Assembly: GCA_014384505.1 (NCBI GenBank)
Contig: JACNFT010000085.1
Coordinates: forward strand, 1 to 9,580
From: Cryomorphaceae bacterium
Lineage (GTDB): Bacteria > Bacteroidota > Bacteroidia > Flavobacteriales > BACL11
Length of the DNA: 9,580 nt
Reading direction: 5' to 3'
Positions 6,938 through 9,580 of the stretch are shown here, piece after piece (position 1 is the stretch's first letter; every line of letters begins with the position of its first letter). Position numbers and translations under genes: made by a program. The notes beneath the pieces are model-generated. The model made no database searches. It was given only the letters and a program-made list of their open reading frames with translations, and had not been told where the DNA came from.

Positions 6938-8275
6938 ATGGATTTTTTAATAAAAGCAGTACAACTCTTAATGAGTTTATCAATTCTGGTAGTTTTACAC
7001 GAACTAGGTCATTTTATACCCGCAAAACTATTCAAAACAAGAGTAGAAAAATTCTACTTATTTTTTGATCCTTGGTTTTCGGTTGTAAAAAAGAAAATTG
7101 GCGACACTGAGTATGGTATTGGGTGGCTTCCTTTGGGTGGTTATGTTAAAATATCAGGAATGATAGATGAAAGCATGGATAAGGAACAGATGGAAAAACC
7201 TGCTGAATCTTGGGAGTTTAGAGCAAAACCAGCATGGCAGAGGCTAATCATTATGTTGGGTGGGGTTACGGTAAATTTGTTTTTAGGAATATTTATTTAT
7301 TCCATGACGCTTTATACTTATGGCGACAAATATTTGCCAAATGAAAATATTAAAGATGGTATTTGGTGTACAGATGATTTAGCAACAGAAATAGGCTTTA
7401 AAAGTGGAGATAAGATTATTTCTGCGGATGGAGTTTTAGTAGATCGATACTCTGATATATTAGAAAAAGTAATTACTTCTAAAGTAATCACTGTACTGAG
7501 AGGTGAGGAAGAGGTTGAGCTTAGTATGCCAATAGATTTGATTGATAAATTTCTGAATAATAAAACAAAACTAATTCTATATCCTAGAATTCCTACTATA
7601 GTTAGTGGGGTGGAAAAAGGATCAAATGCGGAAATTGGAGGATTGCAAAAAAAGGATATTATAAAAGCGGTTAACGGAATATCTTATTCTTATTTTGATG
7701 AATTTAAAGAAGCTCTAAACACACATATTTCAGATACTATTGAGGTGATGGTGGATAGAGGAGGAAAAGAAGTAGAGCTTACGGTTTTGGTTTCTAATGA
7801 AGGGACTTTAGGTTTTGCTCCCGCTAACCTTAGTATTGCGCAATTAGAAAAACTAGAAGTTTATAAGTTAGCTTCAGATAAATATGGGTTCTTTGCCGCT
7901 TTCCCTGCAGGATACAAAAAAGCGATTAAAAAATTGGGTAGCTATATTTCTCAGTTTAAAATGATTCTTTCTCCAAGTACTGGCGCTTATAAAGGAATGG
8001 GAGGTTTTGGAGCTATTGGCTCTATGTTTCCTGCAACATGGAACTGGGAGATATTTTGGAACTTAACCGCTTTTCTTTCATTAATGTTGGCGTTTATGAA
8101 TATCCTACCTATCCCAGCTTTGGATGGTGGGCATGTTGTTTTCTTACTCTATGAAATGATTGTAGGAAAACCTGCTCCTGAAAAAATTATGGAATATGCC
8201 CAAGGGGTAGGAATGATATTATTATTAAGTCTGTTAGTTTTTGCTAACGGAAACGATATACTAAAACTTTTCTAA
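6938..8275 (+). CDS. rseP: RseP-type site-2 zinc metalloprotease
   Basis: This 445-residue intramembrane protease starts directly after the dxr stop. The first membrane helix holds the zinc motif HELGH (21-25: H21, E22, H25), followed by the conserved LGGYVKISGM region (66-75). The C-terminal membrane core holds NILPIPALDGGH (388-399), with D396 as third zinc ligand. Between them lie two periplasmic PDZ domains, the first somewhat degenerate (about 135-200) and the second clearer (about 218-285). Members cut anti-sigma factors after a first cleavage, or clear leftover signal peptides, within the inner membrane. Here the natural substrate is unknown and no anti-sigma factor is in the window. 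The length agrees with Bacteroidota homologues and with E. coli RseP (450 residues). Catalytic residues are intact. Confidence 0.96.
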   Translation: MDFLIKAVQLLMSLSILVVLHELGHFIPAKLFKTRVEKFYLFFDPWFSVVKKKIGDTEYGIGWLPLGGYVKISGMIDESMDKEQMEKPAESWEFRAKPAWQRLIIMLGGVTVNLFLGIFIYSMTLYTYGDKYLPNENIKDGIWCTDDLATEIGFKSGDKIISADGVLVDRYSDILEKVITSKVITVLRGEEEVELSMPIDLIDKFLNNKTKLILYPRIPTIVSGVEKGSNAEIGGLQKKDIIKAVNGISYSYFDEFKEALNTHISDTIEVMVDRGGKEVELTVLVSNEGTLGFAPANLSIAQLEKLEVYKLASDKYGFFAAFPAGYKKAIKKLGSYISQFKMILSPSTGAYKGMGGFGAIGSMFPATWNWEIFWNLTAFLSLMLAFMNILPIPALDGGHVVFLLYEMIVGKPAPEKIMEYAQGVGMILLLSLLVFANGNDILKLF

Positions 8276-8276
8276 A

Positions 8277-9536
8277 TTGTTTGAAGCTTTAAGTACATAT
8301 CACCTAATTATTATCTTTTCGATAACGATAATTATTTCTTATTTTTTCAATTTGTACGCTAAAAAATCAGGAGTGCCAGCCGTACTAATGCTTATCGGGT
8401 TGGGTATTAGCATCAACTATGCTCTGCGCTTTTCAGGTGTAGCTAAACCTGATTTGTTTCCTATTTTGGAAGTTTTAGGTGTGGTGGGATTAATTTTAAT
8501 TGTACTTGAGGCTGCTTTAGACTTGCAGTTGTTAAAAGAAAAAATTGGTTTAATAGTAAAATCCTTTTTGGTAGCTTTAATCGGATTGGGAGCTACTGCA
8601 TATTTAGCTGCTTTAGCACTTAATTTTTTAATGGAAGTTGAGGTGTTAAATGCACTACTTTATACAATTCCACTATCAATTTTAAGCTCCGCTATCATCC
8701 TGCCAAGTATAGGTGATTTGGATAAAGACAAGCGTGAATTCATGATTTACGAAAGCACCTTTTCGGATATTATTGGGATAATTGGTTTTTATAGCGTGTT
8801 AACTATGGTAGGCTCTAAAGCAGGGGAGAGCGTATATAGTGAAGTTTTAGGAAACTTAGCCTTAACGGTTATCATCTCTGTTATCATTTCCTATATTCTT
8901 ATTTATGTGTTTCAAAATATAAAGGGACATGTAAAGCTTTTTTTACTGATTGCTATCCTGTTGTTGTTGTACGCAATTGGAAAAATATTCCATTTATCTT
9001 CTCTTATTATCATACTTATTTTTGGTATGATACTTAATAACTACAAAGTATTTTTTAGAGGAAGATTACTAAAGTTACTGAATGAAGAAAAAGTAGATGA
9101 AGTGCTAGATGACATGAAAGTAATAACTGCCGAAACTGCTTTTGTGGTTAGGACTTTCTTTTTTATAATTTTTGGTTGGTCAGTTTATTTGGGTTCATTG
9201 TTAAGTTTTAAAGTAATTGGTATTGGCTTGGTTATTTTGGCTATTATTTATGCAATAAGAGCAATTGTTTTGTTCCTGTTTAACGGTAGGGATATTGTTA
9301 CACAATTATTTTTAGCCCCAAGAGGATTGATTACAATACTCCTGTTTTTTGCAATACCCCAAGAGTTCAATATTGGTAAAGAGTTTGAGGGTGTGTTGTT
9401 GTTTGTTATTTTGATAAGTTGCCTTATTATGACTTGGTCAATGATTAGTAATAAAAACAAACTCGCAAAAATTGGAGAATATGAGGAAGATGAACTTTTG
9501 GGGGAAGAAGAGGTTGTTGAACAGGGTGAAAATTGA
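8277..9536 (+). CDS. Cation:proton antiporter (Na+/H+ exchanger domain family, NhaP-like)
   Basis: This 419-residue protein is very hydrophobic, with about 10-12 membrane helices across residues 8-390, and an acidic cytoplasmic tail (401-419, rich in glutamate). Family features include the VPAVLMLIGLGI opening (33-44), YESTFSDIIGIIGFY (158-172) with a probable ion-site aspartate at 164, AETAFVVRTFFF (285-296) and PRGLI (348-352). These fit the monovalent cation/proton antiporter family (CPA1 type); the ion, Na+ or K+, cannot be read from sequence. The start is TTG at 8277, one base after the rseP stop. An in-frame TAA stands at 8262-8264 with no other start codon between, and the next ATG (residue 38) would remove the first membrane helix. 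Last complete gene of the rightward operon. Confidence 0.88.
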   Translation: MFEALSTYHLIIIFSITIIISYFFNLYAKKSGVPAVLMLIGLGISINYALRFSGVAKPDLFPILEVLGVVGLILIVLEAALDLQLLKEKIGLIVKSFLVALIGLGATAYLAALALNFLMEVEVLNALLYTIPLSILSSAIILPSIGDLDKDKREFMIYESTFSDIIGIIGFYSVLTMVGSKAGESVYSEVLGNLALTVIISVIISYILIYVFQNIKGHVKLFLLIAILLLLYAIGKIFHLSSLIIILIFGMILNNYKVFFRGRLLKLLNEEKVDEVLDDMKVITAETAFVVRTFFFIIFGWSVYLGSLLSFKVIGIGLVILAIIYAIRAIVLFLFNGRDIVTQLFLAPRGLITILLFFAIPQEFNIGKEFEGVLLFVILISCLIMTWSMISNKNKLAKIGEYEEDELLGEEEVVEQGEN

Positions 9537-9580
9537 CTTTATAGTGTTTAACGTCAAGCATCTTAACGAAATCAGCAACT
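9526..9580 (+). CDS. Possible start of another operon gene, cut by the right edge
   Basis: A frame opening with GTG at 9526, overlapping the antiporter end by 11 nt, stays open for 18 codons to the edge (reads VKIDFIVFNVKHLNEISN). A second in-frame GTG lies at 9544. A short overlap in the same direction would match the compact style of this operon. The fragment is too short to recognise, and an open frame of this size is easily met by chance. The minus strand here also has an open frame, so the next gene could instead converge from the right. Confidence 0.25.
   Translation, partial: MKIDFIVFNVKHLNEISN

Noticed and set aside
6841..7068. 75-residue plus-strand frame across the dxr/rseP junction
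   Set aside because: It overlaps conserved parts of both Dxr and RseP, including the HELGH motif, in another frame and shows no domain.
9248..9460. 70-residue minus-strand frame inside the antiporter gene
   Set aside because: It is fully antisense to conserved membrane helices of the antiporter; a shadow.
9480..9580. Minus-strand open frame at the right edge (reads VADFVKMLDVKHYKVN)
   Set aside because: To be a gene end it would have to overlap the antiporter by more than 90 nt before its first stop. A convergent gene cannot be excluded, but it is not supported.
1..9580. CRISPR arrays, insertion sequences, tRNA or rRNA genes, defence or toxin systems
   Set aside because: No regularly spaced repeats, transposase, terminal inverted repeats or RNA gene signatures are visible; nearly all the DNA is accounted for by conserved housekeeping and envelope genes.

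Overview
The window reads as an AT-rich chromosomal segment from a Bacteroidota bacterium, most likely Flavobacteriales or a close relative. The evidence is a SprE/PorW-type type IX secretion lipoprotein, a Bacteroidota-style bactofilin next to an AtpZ-like protein, a bacterial GH3-family protein, and the general lack of Shine-Dalgarno sequences ahead of tightly packed genes. These are core genes. I see no mobile element, CRISPR array, tRNA or rRNA, and no clear sign of recent transfer.

Two gene blocks diverge from a short intergenic region at about 3338-3431. The left block is on the minus strand and reads, in transcription order: sprE/porW lipoprotein (GTG start), bactofilin, AtpZ-like membrane protein, and the N-terminus of a small membrane protein that runs off the left edge. 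The last three genes overlap one another, and the edge is probably just upstream of the F0F1 ATP synthase genes. A long hairpin spans the porW stop codon and may separate or attenuate expression of bactofilin and the genes after it.

The right block is on the plus strand and is extremely compact: M23 peptidase, GH3-family protein, dxr, rseP, cation:proton antiporter (TTG start), and possibly the first codons of another gene at the right edge. Gaps are 3, -1, 0 and +1 nt, so these five genes very probably form one operon.

Most of the block deals with the cell envelope: secretion and gliding (PorW), cell shape or scaffold (bactofilin), peptidoglycan remodelling (M23), isoprenoid precursors (Dxr), intramembrane proteolysis (RseP) and ion homeostasis (antiporter, ATP synthase accessory). 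The GH3-family adenylate-forming enzyme is the main functional unknown. I found no evidence for a wholly new system. The items most worth a second look are the GH3 enzyme in this operon, the hairpin at the porW stop, the two non-ATG starts, and the inverted repeat between the divergent blocks.
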